Made by a program: the position numbers and the translations under genes. A stretch of DNA of 50,062 nt, taken from NCBI RefSeq assembly GCF_004331285.1, contig NZ_SJOH01000020.1, forward strand, positions 28,751-78,812, written 5' to 3'. The stretch comes from Acinetobacter sp. ANC 3781. GTDB lineage: Bacteria; Pseudomonadota; Gammaproteobacteria; Pseudomonadales; Moraxellaceae. Shown here piece by piece: positions 41,130 through 49,891 of this stretch. The notes below the pieces were generated by a model that worked only from the letters and a program-made list of their open reading frames with translations, searched no databases and was not told where the DNA came from. Positions within the stretch are counted from its first letter, which is position 1; each line of letters opens with the position of its first letter.

Positions 41130-42481
41130 ATTGCCTCTCCCTTTGCTTCCTGCAAAACCGCATCAATCTGGTCTTGAATATTGCCTAGATAGGACGCTGG
41201 TTCAAAAATTACTGAAATCTGAGCTGCACTAAAATAGGCTGTGACTTGATCAAGTTCGCAGATAACCTCTTTTAAGTGAACGCCTTTTTCCACGGCTGTT
41301 TTACATGCAGCTTCCACCAGATGATGGGCCTGTAAACGCCCCATATGCGCTGCCAAAGCCATCATGACGGCTTCCGCCATGATCAAGCCTTGTGTACATT
41401 CCAAGTTGCGTTGCATATTTTCCGCATTGACTTGCATGCCTTGTAAAACGTCCAAAGTCCGCTCCAAAGCGCCTGCGCAAAGCTGGAAAATTTCAGGCAA
41501 TGCCAGCCATTCTGCATGCCATCCACCTAAACTACGCTCATGCTCTTGCACCATGCTCTGGTACAAACTCGAGATCAACACAGGCACACGATTGGCCGCC
41601 GCCAAAACGGATGCCGCAGCGACAGGATTACGTTTATGCGGCATGGTCGATGACCCTCCACGCCCTTTTGCTGTGGGTTCAAAGATTTCAGCAATCTCTG
41701 TTTGCATCATCAACGACCAGTCACGCGCCATTTTGCCCAAACTACCGGTCACCATGGCTAAAACACTCGCAATCTCAACAATACGATCCCGCTCACCATG
41801 CCAGGTACAGGCTGGTACAGAAAGCTGCAACTGGGCTGCATAAGCATGAACCACTGCTGTACCTTGTGCCTGCAAGGAAGCCAGTGAACCAACCGCACCG
41901 CCTAATTGCACAGTAAAAACACGGGCTTTCATCGCTTCAATACGGGCCAAATCACGATGAAATGCCGAAGCCCAGCGTGCCAATTTATGCCCCAAAGTAA
42001 TTGGTAAACCTTGCTGCAACCAGGTGCGTCCAATCATCACTTGTGAGCGATACTGTTCAGCTTGGGTCAATGCAGTGCGATAACATTGATGAATTAATGA
42101 CTCAACCTGTTGCAGCGCAGCACGACATTGCAAAATACAAGCTGTATCTAAAATGTCCTGACTGGTTGCACCCCAATGCACATAACGCGCAGCCTCTTCA
42201 TCGTTTTGTTTCACAATCGCAGTCAATTGCTTCACAAAAGGAATCGCGATATTTCCCGCCAAGCTTGTTGCAACGGCTAAAGTATCAAAATCAATCTGAT
42301 CAATCGCAGTCTGCGCAATTTGAGAAATTGCGATTGCTGCAGATGCTGGAATGACACCAACCTGAGCCTGCGCTTGTGCCAAGGCTACTTCAGCCTCAAT
42401 CATGTAAGACACCAACGCGCGATCACTGAAAATTTCAGTTACCTCGTTTTGGTAAAATAAGCTGGCATATAACTGGCTCAT
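41126..42481 (-). CDS. pcaB: 3-carboxy-cis,cis-muconate cycloisomerase
   Basis: 451 residues of the fumarase/aspartase superfamily. The signature loop GRGGSSTMPHKRNPVAAA is at about 265-282, and the general-acid region is WGATSQDILDTA. It closes 3-carboxymuconate to 4-carboxymuconolactone. The ATG follows AAGGAT, and the gene is 23 bp downstream of pcaF. Confidence 0.96.
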   Translation of the reverse strand: MSQLYASLFYQNEVTEIFSDRALVSYMIEAEVALAQAQAQVGVIPASAAIAISQIAQTAIDQIDFDTLAVATSLAGNIAIPFVKQLTAIVKQNDEEAARYVHWGATSQDILDTACILQCRAALQQVESLIHQCYRTALTQAEQYRSQVMIGRTWLQQGLPITLGHKLARWASAFHRDLARIEAMKARVFTVQLGGAVGSLASLQAQGTAVVHAYAAQLQLSVPACTWHGERDRIVEIASVLAMVTGSLGKMARDWSLMMQTEIAEIFEPTAKGRGGSSTMPHKRNPVAAASVLAAANRVPVLISSLYQSMVQEHERSLGGWHAEWLALPEIFQLCAGALERTLDVLQGMQVNAENMQRNLECTQGLIMAEAVMMALAAHMGRLQAHHLVEAACKTAVEKGVHLKEVICELDQVTAYFSAAQISVIFEPASYLGNIQDQIDAVLQEAKGEAM

Positions 42482-42503
42482 GATCGCTATCCTTAAATCT
42501 GCT

Positions 42504-43709
42504 TTAAACGCGCTGAATAATCATTGCAATGCCTTGACCGACACCAATACACATCGAACACAGAGCATACTTACCACTGGTTTGTTCTAATTGGTTTAAA
42601 GCCGTTGTCACCAATCGCGCCCCCGATGCGCCTAGTGGATGACCGATCGCAATCGCACCGCCATTTGGATTCACTTGGGTTGTGTCATCCGTTAGTCCAA
42701 GGTCACGCGTGACTGCAAGTGCTTGTGCCGCAAAAGCTTCATTCAGTTCAATCACATCCATCTGCTCGATGCTGAGATTGGCTTGTTTGAGCAGCTTTTT
42801 GATAGCAGGTGCAGGCGCAAAACCCATGATGCGCGGTTCTACACCCACTGCTGTTGAAGCAATGATTTTGGCACGTGGTTTGAGTTGATACTGTTCAACG
42901 GCTTGTTCTGAGGCAATCAGCACAGCAGCAGCACCGTCATTGATACCTGATGCATTCCCCGCAGTAACGGTGCCTCCTGCTGTCACCACGGGCTTGAGTT
43001 TTGCCAAACCTTGTAATGTTGTAGAGACACGCGGATGTTCATCAGTATCCACCACAATTGGATCACCTTTACGCTGTGGAATATTCACGGAGATGATTTC
43101 ATGTTTAAAGAAGCCTTTTGCCTGAGCGACTGCTGTACGCTGTTGACTTGTCAAGGCAAAATGGTCTTGATCTGCACGATCAATATTAAATTGTTGTGCC
43201 ACGTTTTCAGCAGTTTGCGGCATAGTGTCCACACCATACATCGCTTTCAGCTTTGGATTAATAAAACGCCAGCCCATGGTGGTGTCTTCAATCTTTTGGT
43301 TACGCGCATAAGCAGTTTCTGATTTGCCCATCACAAAAGGTGCACGGGACATACTCTCCACACCACCGGCAATGATCAGATTGGCCTCACCCGCTTTAAT
43401 TGCACGGGCTGCCGTGGCAATTGCATCTAGGGATGAACCACATAAACGGTTCACAGTCGTGGCAGGAACTTCAACCGGTAAACCTGCAAGCAATGCTGAC
43501 ATACGGCCAACATTACGGTTATCCTCACCCGCTTGGTTGGCGCAGCCATAGATCACATCATCGACTTGCGTCCAATCCACGCTTGGATTGCGTTGCATCA
43601 GGGCTTGAATCGGCACTGCACCCAAGTCATCTGCACGTACTGGTGCGAGTCCACCTGCATAACGACCAAATGGAGTACGAATGGCATCGACGATATAAGC
43701 GTTTTTCAT
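42504..43709 (-). CDS. pcaF: 3-oxoadipyl-CoA thiolase
   Basis: 401 residues with the thiolase catalytic set: the nucleophilic Cys in VNRLCGSSLDA (about residue 90), His in GGAIAIGHPLGASGAR and Cys in ALCSMCIGVGQG. It cleaves 3-oxoadipyl-CoA to succinyl-CoA and acetyl-CoA, the last step of the pathway. GGGAAATGAAAT precedes the ATG. A palindromic repeat lies between it and pcaJ. Confidence 0.97.
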   Translation of the reverse strand: MKNAYIVDAIRTPFGRYAGGLAPVRADDLGAVPIQALMQRNPSVDWTQVDDVIYGCANQAGEDNRNVGRMSALLAGLPVEVPATTVNRLCGSSLDAIATAARAIKAGEANLIIAGGVESMSRAPFVMGKSETAYARNQKIEDTTMGWRFINPKLKAMYGVDTMPQTAENVAQQFNIDRADQDHFALTSQQRTAVAQAKGFFKHEIISVNIPQRKGDPIVVDTDEHPRVSTTLQGLAKLKPVVTAGGTVTAGNASGINDGAAAVLIASEQAVEQYQLKPRAKIIASTAVGVEPRIMGFAPAPAIKKLLKQANLSIEQMDVIELNEAFAAQALAVTRDLGLTDDTTQVNPNGGAIAIGHPLGASGARLVTTALNQLEQTSGKYALCSMCIGVGQGIAMIIQRV

Positions 43710-43728
43710 ATTTCATTTCCCTTTGAAT

Positions 43729-43765
43729 CTCCCTAACCCTTTCCTTTTAGGAGAGGGTTAGGGAG
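43729..43765. repeat. REP-like palindrome between pcaJ and pcaF
   Basis: CTCCCTAACCCT (43729-43740) and AGGGTTAGGGAG (43754-43765) form a perfect 12-bp stem whose centre TTCCTTTTAGGAG can pair further. From memory, CTCTCC/GGAGAGG-rich palindromes of this kind are dispersed in Acinetobacter intergenic regions. It lies in the pcaJ-pcaF gap and would form an mRNA hairpin. Confidence 0.75.
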
Positions 43766-43773
43766 AGGTTCAT

Positions 43774-44427
43774 TTATCCCTGCGTCGCATCCACCAGAGT
43801 GGCACCCGTCATCGCCTGCAATTCTGCAAAGCTCAAACCATCTACTTTCTCGATGACTTTAAGACCGTCTGCGGTCACATCAATCACACACAGGTCGGTG
43901 TAGATGCGGTCTACACATTTCAAACCTGTCGCTGGGTAGCTCAATTCAGCTACGATCTTCGGTTCACCTTGTTTGGTGACATGGTCGGTGGTGATAAAGA
44001 CTTTCTTAGCACCAACGGCTAAGTCCATCGCACCGCCCACTGCAGGAATCGCAGCTGGTGCACCGGTATGCCAATTGGCTAAGTTACCATTCGCTGCCAC
44101 TTGAAAGGCACCAAGGACTGCAATATCTAAGTGACCACCACGCATCATGGCAAAAGAGTCACCGTGATGGAAAAAGCTGCCACCTCGCAGCATGGTCACA
44201 TATTCTTTACCTGCGTTGATCAGTTCAGGATCTTCTTGACCTTTTTCAGGTGGTGGACCAAAAGCCAACAATCCATTTTCAGAATGTAAGAACACATCTT
44301 TGTCTGAAGGGAGATAGCTGGCAATCTTGGTCGGCAAGCCAATGCCTAGATTGACATAAGCCCCCTCAGGAATATCTTGTGCCACACGTTCAGCGATTTG
44401 GTTACGGCTGAGTTTTTGATAGCTCAT
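43774..44427 (-). CDS. pcaJ: 3-oxoadipate CoA-transferase, subunit B
   Basis: 217 residues from MSYQKLSRNQI at 44427; GGGAG is 6 nt upstream, and the longer frame runs back into pcaI. It has the beta-subunit motif VNLGIGLPTKIASYL and the catalytic Glu in LHSENGLLAFGP. With PcaI it moves CoA from succinyl-CoA to 3-oxoadipate. It lies 13 bp after the pcaI stop. Confidence 0.96.
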   Translation of the reverse strand: MSYQKLSRNQIAERVAQDIPEGAYVNLGIGLPTKIASYLPSDKDVFLHSENGLLAFGPPPEKGQEDPELINAGKEYVTMLRGGSFFHHGDSFAMMRGGHLDIAVLGAFQVAANGNLANWHTGAPAAIPAVGGAMDLAVGAKKVFITTDHVTKQGEPKIVAELSYPATGLKCVDRIYTDLCVIDVTADGLKVIEKVDGLSFAELQAMTGATLVDATQG

Positions 44428-44440
44428 GATGTTCTCCCGA

Positions 44441-45121
44441 TTACACAGCAACAGGTTCAGGCTGAACCTGCACCACGTGTTGCACAAAAATCCCAGGGGT
44501 AATAATATGCTCTGAGTTTAAAGCCCCTAGCTCCACCACTTCAGTAACTTGAGCAATGGTCACGTCTGCTGCCATCGCCATAATCGGGCCGAAGTTCCGT
44601 GCAGATTTACGGTAAATCAAATTGCCCCAACGATCGCCTTGCTGTGCTTTAATCAAAGCAAAGTTTGCTTTAATTGGATATTCCAAAACATAATCTTTAC
44701 CGTCGATGTGACGGGTTTCTTTGCCTTCAGCCAATAAAGTGCCATAGCCGGTTGGGGTGAACACTGCACCTAGGCCCATACCAGCCGCTTGAATACGACA
44801 AGCCAAGTTGCCTTGTGGGACCAGTTCTAACTCAATTTTGCCTGCACGATAGAGTTCATCGAAAACCCAAGAGTCTGACTGACGCGGGAACGAACAGATA
44901 ACTTTTTTAACAGCACCAGCTTTGAGTAATTTTGCCAGACCATAGTCACCATTGCCTGCATTGTTGCTGACAATCGTCAGATCTTTAATACCGAGTTGAA
45001 TTAAGCCATCGATCAGTTCAACGGGCTGGCCTGCTGTTCCAAAACCACCGATCATGATGGTTGAGCCGTCGGTGATTTGGGAGAGCGCTTCCGTTAAGGT
45101 CGCTGCACTTTTATCTATCAT
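44441..45121 (-). CDS. pcaI: 3-oxoadipate CoA-transferase, subunit A
   Basis: 226 residues from MIDKSAATLTEAL at 45121; GGAG is 7 nt upstream and this matches the known PcaI N-terminus. ITDGSTIMIGGFGTAGQPVELIDGL is the CoA-binding alpha-subunit signature. It is the first gene of the pca-qui operon, transcribed from the pcaU-pcaI intergenic region under PcaU control. Confidence 0.96.
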   Translation of the reverse strand: MIDKSAATLTEALSQITDGSTIMIGGFGTAGQPVELIDGLIQLGIKDLTIVSNNAGNGDYGLAKLLKAGAVKKVICSFPRQSDSWVFDELYRAGKIELELVPQGNLACRIQAAGMGLGAVFTPTGYGTLLAEGKETRHIDGKDYVLEYPIKANFALIKAQQGDRWGNLIYRKSARNFGPIMAMAADVTIAQVTEVVELGALNSEHIITPGIFVQHVVQVQPEPVAV

Positions 45122-45286
45122 TAGATAACTCCATTGTGCATCATGCAAATTTGAAAAGGCGACAAAACCTAACTTATACTTGAGAATGATTCAGCTAAAA
45201 CAACATTCCCTAGCTTTTTAGTTCGATTCCCTTATCTGTACATTTTTTATAATTTCTCTGCTTTGAGCTAGATAGTAATTACACAT

Positions 45287-45327
45287 TTTGTTCGATCATC
45301 GAACAATCTATCTGAATATCGAACAAA
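45287..45327. promoter_or_regulatory. PcaU operator (three 10-bp repeats)
   Basis: TTTGTTCGAT (45287-45296) and ATCGAACAAT (45298-45307) form a palindrome; a third, direct copy ATCGAACAAA lies at 45318-45327 after a 10-bp spacer. This is the arrangement described for PcaU of A. baylyi, which activates pcaI with protocatechuate and represses its own gene. The site lies between pcaI (start 45121) and pcaU (start 45398). Confidence 0.92.
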
Positions 45328-45397
45328 ACTTGATTAAAATAGTCTGATTTCACGCTATAGTAAAAATATGCAGGTATAAAATGGAGAAAGAGGCGAT

Positions 45398-46222
45398 ATG
45401 AGTAAAGCAATACAGCACACCGAAAAGCAGCTGTACAATAAGGACAATAAAAAACTCATTCGGCACGAAGACTTTGTCGCTGGCATCAGTAAGGGCATGG
45501 CCATTCTGGACAGCTTTGGTACTGACCGACATCGTTTAAATATTTCTATGGCTGCAGAACGCACCGGCATGACACGGGCTGCTGCACGACGCCATTTACT
45601 CACCCTTGAATATTTAGGTTATTTAGAATCCGATGGTCACTATTTTTATTTAACCCCTAAAATTTTAAAGTTTTCAGGTGCTTATTTGGGTGGTGCACAG
45701 CTTCCCAAAGTTTCACAGTCTTTGCTGAATCTTCTGACCAATCAGACGTCCCTGATTTTTTCCGTCATGGTTTTGGATGGTTATGAGGCGATTACGATCG
45801 CTCGCAGTGCCGCACACCAACAAACGGATCGTGTTAATCCTTATGGCCTGCATCTAGGTAATCGCTTACCCGCGCATGCAACATCGGCAGGAAAAATTTT
45901 ACTGGCTTATATAGATGACCAGGAGCAATATGAATGGCTAAATCAATATCCTTTACAGCGTCTAACCAAATATACACATACTAATAATGAATTTTTTCTA
46001 GAATTATTGCATGACATTAGAGAACAAGGTTGGTGCTATTCCTGTGAAGAACATGAACTTGGCGTACATGCACTCGCTGTGCCTATTTATGATCACAAGT
46101 CTAAAATAATTGCAGCATTAAATATTGTTTCACCAACTATACGAACAACAAAAGAATACTTAATCCAGAATATTCTACCCTTACTTCAGGAAACAGCTCG
46201 AGAACTGCGTAATATTTTATAA
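45398..46222 (+). CDS. pcaU: IclR-family regulator of the pca-qui operon
   Basis: 274 residues. The N-terminal helix-turn-helix (RLNISMAAERTGMTRAAARRHLLTLEYLGYL) is followed by the IclR effector domain (HLGNRLPAHATSAGKILLAY, GWCYSCEEHELGVHALAVPIYDH), which binds protocatechuate. It resembles A. baylyi PcaU closely, including HEDFVAGISKGMAILDSFGTDRHRLN. GGAG and AGAGG precede the ATG. It is divergent from pcaI. Confidence 0.96.
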   Translation: MSKAIQHTEKQLYNKDNKKLIRHEDFVAGISKGMAILDSFGTDRHRLNISMAAERTGMTRAAARRHLLTLEYLGYLESDGHYFYLTPKILKFSGAYLGGAQLPKVSQSLLNLLTNQTSLIFSVMVLDGYEAITIARSAAHQQTDRVNPYGLHLGNRLPAHATSAGKILLAYIDDQEQYEWLNQYPLQRLTKYTHTNNEFFLELLHDIREQGWCYSCEEHELGVHALAVPIYDHKSKIIAALNIVSPTIRTTKEYLIQNILPLLQETARELRNIL

Positions 46223-46268
46223 TTTATCAATTAAAATTTAGTGGGATTTCAAATGCTAATCTAAGATT

Positions 46269-47201
46269 TCAAAAAGTAAGAATATTATCCCAATAAGGAG
46301 GGCTTCCAATTTCCTTTAATATAAAATCTAAAACGGTTCTCACCTTTTTTGAACGAATTCTGTTTTCAGGAGAAACTAAATGGATCCCAACAGCATAAGG
46401 TTCTACTGTGCAAAGCCATTGAGGGAGTAATTTAACCAATTTCTTGTTTTTAAAATAGTCTTCTTCAAAGATCCATGTAGGGAATAATATAATCCCCCTA
46501 CTTTCCAATGCAGCTGAAACCAAAACTTCAGCATTGTTACTCTTTAAAGAACCTTGGGGTTCTATTTCAATAGGCTTGTCGAGTTCATCTTGGCGAAAGT
46601 ACCATCTTTGACTCCCCGAAACGCCTTTATAAACAAGGCATTGATGTTTCTGAATATCTTGAGGTGTTTCAGGTGTCCCGTAGCGCTCAAGGTACTCAGG
46701 ACTCGCACACAATACGTAAGTCTGATCACATACTTTTCTTGCGATCAGTGCTGAATCTTGCAGTGATCCAATCCGAATCGCAATATCGACACCTTCTTGC
46801 ACAGGATCAATAAATATATCTGTCATGATTAGTTCCACTGAAAGTTCGGGATATACATCATGTAATTTATTAACGATACGAGATATATGTAATCTTCCTA
46901 GTGCCACTGCTGTATTAATACGGACTAAACCCCTTACATTTGAATTTTTCCCTGTGGCTTCTTCATTAGCAAAGTCTAGATTATCAAGTACATCCTTTAT
47001 TTGAATGAAGTATTTTTCCCCTATTTCAGTAAGCCGAACAGATCGTGTATTACGATAAAAAAGCTGCTGTCCAATTTCTTGTTCAAGTTTAGATATAAAT
47101 CTGGATACAGAAGAAGAGGGAATTTGAAAATGTTGTGCTGTCGCAGAAAAGCTACCTGTAGTCGCTACCATCACAAAGTAACGGAGTGCTTTTAACTGCA
47201 T
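46269..47201 (-). CDS. LysR-type regulator next to a DMT transporter pair
   Basis: 310 residues. The N-terminal helix-turn-helix MQLKALRYFVMVATTGSFSATAQHFQIPSSSVSRFISKLEQEIGQQLFYRNTRSVRLTEIG is of the CrgA/AaeR-like subgroup, followed by a LysR substrate domain (GVDIAIRIGSLQDSALIARKV). It is convergent with pcaU and divergent from the membrane-protein pair at 47336, separated by 134 bp, so it most likely regulates that pair. It is not related to the aromatic operons by any motif I can see. Confidence 0.9.
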   Translation of the reverse strand: MQLKALRYFVMVATTGSFSATAQHFQIPSSSVSRFISKLEQEIGQQLFYRNTRSVRLTEIGEKYFIQIKDVLDNLDFANEEATGKNSNVRGLVRINTAVALGRLHISRIVNKLHDVYPELSVELIMTDIFIDPVQEGVDIAIRIGSLQDSALIARKVCDQTYVLCASPEYLERYGTPETPQDIQKHQCLVYKGVSGSQRWYFRQDELDKPIEIEPQGSLKSNNAEVLVSAALESRGIILFPTWIFEEDYFKNKKLVKLLPQWLCTVEPYAVGIHLVSPENRIRSKKVRTVLDFILKEIGSPPYWDNILTF

Positions 47202-47335
47202 TTTTACTGTTCCTAGAAATAGATTTAAGAATTTAATTATTGTGATTATAGCAATTATGTTTTGAAAAAATGATCCATTGTAGCTTTTTTATAACTAAAT
47301 ATAATTCATTTTTTCTCTTCCCTTGGAAGTAATGT

Positions 47336-47764
47336 ATGAAACAGTTATGGATTTTCCCATTAGTCTTTCTTGCTGGCATGGGGCTATCTATTGAAGCTGG
47401 TTTGCTAGGTCCACTTGGCGAAAAAATTGGTCATATCTGGGCCACATTAGGAATTTTTGCGTTAGGTTCCATTCTATTAACATTTGGTCTTATTTTTAGT
47501 CGCCCACAGCTTAGTCTTATGTTCAAAAAACCACGCTGGTTACTTGCAGGGGGAGTGTTAGGTCCAATATATGTAGTCTCTTTAACTGTAGCGACACCTC
47601 ACATTGGCGTTGGTTTGACTATGGTAGGTATTTTATTTGGTCAAGTGGCGACTAGTCTTGTTATTGATCATTGGGGCTTATTAGGCAGTAATAAGCGAGC
47701 TGTAGACAAGTATCGTATCGGGGCACTCTTTGCCATTTTAGCTGCGTTGTGGCTTATTCAATAA
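47336..47764 (+). CDS. Small DMT-superfamily membrane protein (DUF606/YdcZ type), first of a pair
   Basis: 142 residues with five hydrophobic segments. It begins MKQLWIFPLVFLAGMGLSIEAGLLGPLGEKIGHIWATLGIFALGSIL and contains PRWLLAGGVLGPIYVVSLTVATPHIG and TMVGILFGQVATSLVIDHWG, the DUF606 (YdcZ) pattern. Such half-size members of the drug/metabolite transporter superfamily are thought to work as pairs of oppositely oriented subunits. The second gene follows by 12 bp. The substrate is unknown. Confidence 0.87.
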   Translation: MKQLWIFPLVFLAGMGLSIEAGLLGPLGEKIGHIWATLGIFALGSILLTFGLIFSRPQLSLMFKKPRWLLAGGVLGPIYVVSLTVATPHIGVGLTMVGILFGQVATSLVIDHWGLLGSNKRAVDKYRIGALFAILAALWLIQ

Positions 47765-47776
47765 GGAAGCTTCACC

Positions 47777-48244
47777 ATGATTTATATAATGTTATTAGTT
47801 GTTATTTTTGGTGGAGCAGTATTATGTGCCCAATCATCAATTAATGGTCGTCTTGGCTCAGAAGTGGGGGTGTTAGAGAGTTCTTGGTTAACATTTGTGA
47901 TGGGCACACTTGTTAGCTTCTTAATAGCATTCTTCTTTGAACCACATTATTCTTTGAATTTATTTACCGCTCCAAGATGGCAGCTAACAGGCGCATTTTT
48001 TGGTGTTGCCTATATGCTAATAGTTGTGTTTTCCATGCCTAGACTTGGTGCAGCTGCAACAACTGTTGCTGTAATAAGTGGACAGTTAGTAATGAGTTTA
48101 TTAATTGATAATTTTGGCTGGTTTAATAATGCTGTTATCACTATGGATAGATCAAGAGTTGCGGCTCTTTTACTATTAACTATTGCACTATTTTGTATTT
48201 ATAAAAGCAGTGCTATTGCTTTAGTTCAATCCAAGACAAATTAA
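47777..48244 (+). CDS. Small DMT-superfamily membrane protein (DUF606/YdcZ type), second of a pair
   Basis: 155 residues with five hydrophobic segments: AQSSINGRLGSEVGVLESSWLTFVMGTLVSFLIAFFFE, PRWQLTGAFFGVAYMLIVVFSMPRLGAAATTVAVISGQLVMSLLIDNFGW. The parallel positions of PRW, P-x-x-G and GQ-x-x-S-L-x-I-D show it is homologous to its upstream partner. AAGGAAG precedes the ATG. Both are probably controlled by the divergent LysR protein. Confidence 0.87.
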   Translation: MIYIMLLVVIFGGAVLCAQSSINGRLGSEVGVLESSWLTFVMGTLVSFLIAFFFEPHYSLNLFTAPRWQLTGAFFGVAYMLIVVFSMPRLGAAATTVAVISGQLVMSLLIDNFGWFNNAVITMDRSRVAALLLLTIALFCIYKSSAIALVQSKTN

Positions 48245-48352
48245 AACTAAGAAAGGATTTTATTTTCACATCCATTTAATTTATGTTCACCTAAAGTCTA
48301 CTTCATACTTTTTTTGAATAAATTTTGAAGAAAAATCGAGGCATAAAAATAT

Positions 48353-48388
48353 TTACTTTATTGTATTCGATCGAATACAATAAAGTAA
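48353..48388. promoter_or_regulatory. 36-bp perfect palindrome, probable toxin-antitoxin operator
   Basis: The left arm TTACTTTATTGTATTCGA (48353-48370) is followed directly by its exact reverse complement (48371-48388). It ends 17 bp before the toxin ATG and overlaps where the promoter or ribosome region should be. Auto-repression of type II modules usually acts through such a dyad, bound by the antitoxin or the complex. Confidence 0.8.
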
Positions 48389-48405
48389 GAATAAAAGGAA
48401 TCCTC

Positions 48406-48702
48406 ATGATTGAAATTAAACGTCTACCTGAATTTGATGAATGGTTAGATGGCATTAAAGACAATATGACCCGTATTCGCTTGAATCGCAGATTAGATAA
48501 GGTTCAACGTGGAAATTGGGGAGACATTAAATCTCTCCAAGAAGGTGTTTGGGAGATGAGAGAGTTCTTCGGTTCTGGTTGGCGGATGTACTATATCCAA
48601 CATGGTGACGTTGTGATTGTAATGCTTGGCGGTGGAGATAAATCTACACAGCAGCAAAATATTGATCGAGCACTCAAACTTTCAAAAACATTGGAGGATT
48701 AA
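48406..48702 (+). CDS. Type II toxin, RelE/HigB-like (phage Gp49-like family)
   Basis: 98 residues from MIEIKRLPEFDEWL at 48406; AAAGGAA lies upstream, and the longer frame would place the N-terminus inside the palindromic operator. RIRLNRRLDKVQRGNWGDIKSLQEGVWEMREFFGSGWRMYYIQHGDVVIVMLGGGDKSTQQQNI is the classic pattern of this toxin family, which cleaves mRNA at the ribosome. The toxin gene precedes the antitoxin gene, as in higBA-type modules. Confidence 0.92.
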   Translation: MIEIKRLPEFDEWLDGIKDNMTRIRLNRRLDKVQRGNWGDIKSLQEGVWEMREFFGSGWRMYYIQHGDVVIVMLGGGDKSTQQQNIDRALKLSKTLED

Positions 48703-48703
48703 A

Positions 48704-48994
48704 ATGGTTAAAGTCGCTGATTTACCAAGTTTTGATATGGCGGAGTCACTCAAAACTGAAGAAGATATTGTGATGTATCTCAATATGGTTATTGAGGAAA
48801 ATGATCCTGCCGAGTTAGCCCATGCACTTGGTGTAATTGCTAAAGCAAGAGGGATGACCCAAATTGCCAAAGAGGCAGGTATTGGACGTGAAGCTCTTTA
48901 TAAAGCACTTCGCCAAGACTCTACACCTCGTTTCGATACTATTAATCGTGTAGTGAATGCTTTAGGTTTAAAACTTACAGTGCAACATGCTTAG
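48704..48994 (+). CDS. Type II antitoxin with helix-turn-helix (addiction-module antidote family)
   Basis: 96 residues. The start ATG at 48704 is 1 bp after the toxin TAA, with GGAGG inside the toxin's last codons. The N-terminal part LPSFDMAESLKTEEDIVMYLNMVIEENDPAEL is the toxin-neutralising segment, and the Xre-type HTH is MTQIAKEAGIGREALYKALRQDSTPRFDTINRVVNALGLKL. It probably binds the palindrome at 48353. A terminator follows directly. Confidence 0.92.
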   Translation: MVKVADLPSFDMAESLKTEEDIVMYLNMVIEENDPAELAHALGVIAKARGMTQIAKEAGIGREALYKALRQDSTPRFDTINRVVNALGLKLTVQHA

Positions 48995-49010
48995 AATTTA
49001 AAAAATTAGC

Positions 49011-49040
49011 AAAAATGGGAGTTTTAAGCTCCCATTTTTG
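49011..49040. terminator. Terminator of the toxin-antitoxin operon
   Basis: AAAAATGGGAG (49011-49021) and CTCCCATTTTT (49029-49039) form an 11-bp stem with a 7-nt loop. It also faces the Sel1-repeat gene from the other side. Confidence 0.9.
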
Positions 49041-49088
49041 ACTTCGCATAACGTGTATTATGTTAATTTCAAAAATACTTAATAATCA

Positions 49089-49669
49089 CTAAAATCCAGC
49101 AAGCATTGACTTAGCTTCGATATGTCCATTATCTGATGCCTTTTTTAGCCAATTCAGTGCCTGTCCTCGCTTCTTTTGTAATCCATTATCACCATTTAAA
49201 TATTTTTTCCCAATATTGAATTGTGCCATTGCATTGCCATTATTAGCCGCCTTTAAATACCATGTATTTGATAATGCTGTACTTTGTGCTATTCCGTGAC
49301 CATTGGCATAGATTGATCCAAGATCATATTGCGCGCCTGCATGTTCTTGAGCCGCTGCCTTGCTATACCATTCAAAAGCTTTGACATCATTTTTAGTTAT
49401 ACCCTCACCATAAGCATACATCATCCCAAGATCATATTGCGCGCCTGCATGTTCTTGAGCCGCTGCCTTGCTATACCATTCAAAAGCCTTCACATAACTT
49501 TGGGCTACTTTTTCACCGTAATAATATGCATCTCCTAGCTTATCTTGAGCAGGGACATCCCCTTGCTGGGCTATTTTTGAAGCTTTTGAAAATTATCTGT
49601 ATTAGCAAATGCAGGATTCATAAATAGAGATAAAGTGAGGGGTAATAATATTTTTTTAGTGAATTCCAT
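49089..49669 (-). pseudogene. Sel1-like repeat protein with a frameshift near its 5' end
   Basis: From the ATG at 49669 the frame gives a signal peptide (MEFTKKILLPLTLSLFMNPAFA) then NTDNF, QKLQK and a stop. In another frame the protein continues KASKIAQQGDVPAQDKLGDAYYYGEKVAQSYV and then four Sel1 repeats (KAFEWYSKAAAQEHAGAQYD and variants). One base appears to be missing around 49585-49595. A second possible start at 49493 would give a leaderless 134-residue product. Sel1 proteins of this kind are usually periplasmic protein-binding solenoids. The lesion could be a true mutation or a sequencing error. Confidence 0.8.
49320..49486. repeat. Direct DNA duplication inside the Sel1 gene
   Basis: About 58 bp from AGATCATATTGCGCGCCTGC to the CATTCAAAAG end occur near 49320-49378 and again, identical, near 49428-49486, 108 bp apart (36 codons, one Sel1 unit). 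The in-between half-unit differs. Such exact identity at DNA level points to a recent duplication or gene conversion. Confidence 0.85.
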
Positions 49670-49891
49670 TATCAAATTTCTATTTTATTAAAGTGACAAA
49701 ATTTTAGTATAGCTTTAAATCTTTTCTAGAATGACATTACTAAATTAATCAAATCTCTATTCATTTAACATAATGGCGCTTATACGAGTTGAAAAATGTA
49801 AGCCCAAAATAGAAATGTCCGGTTTCTCCAAAGTAAAAATGTCCGCTTTTAGAATATGCACTTTTGCAATTATCGAAGCGGACGGTTTGAT

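Noticed and set aside
47336..48244. EmrE-type small multidrug resistance pair
   Set aside because: Proteins are about 140-155 residues with five segments and DUF606 motifs, longer than the roughly 110-residue SMR proteins.
48325..48702. Longer toxin ORF starting at 48325
   Set aside because: It would translate through the 36-bp palindrome; the start at 48406 has a proper ribosome site and the family N-terminus.
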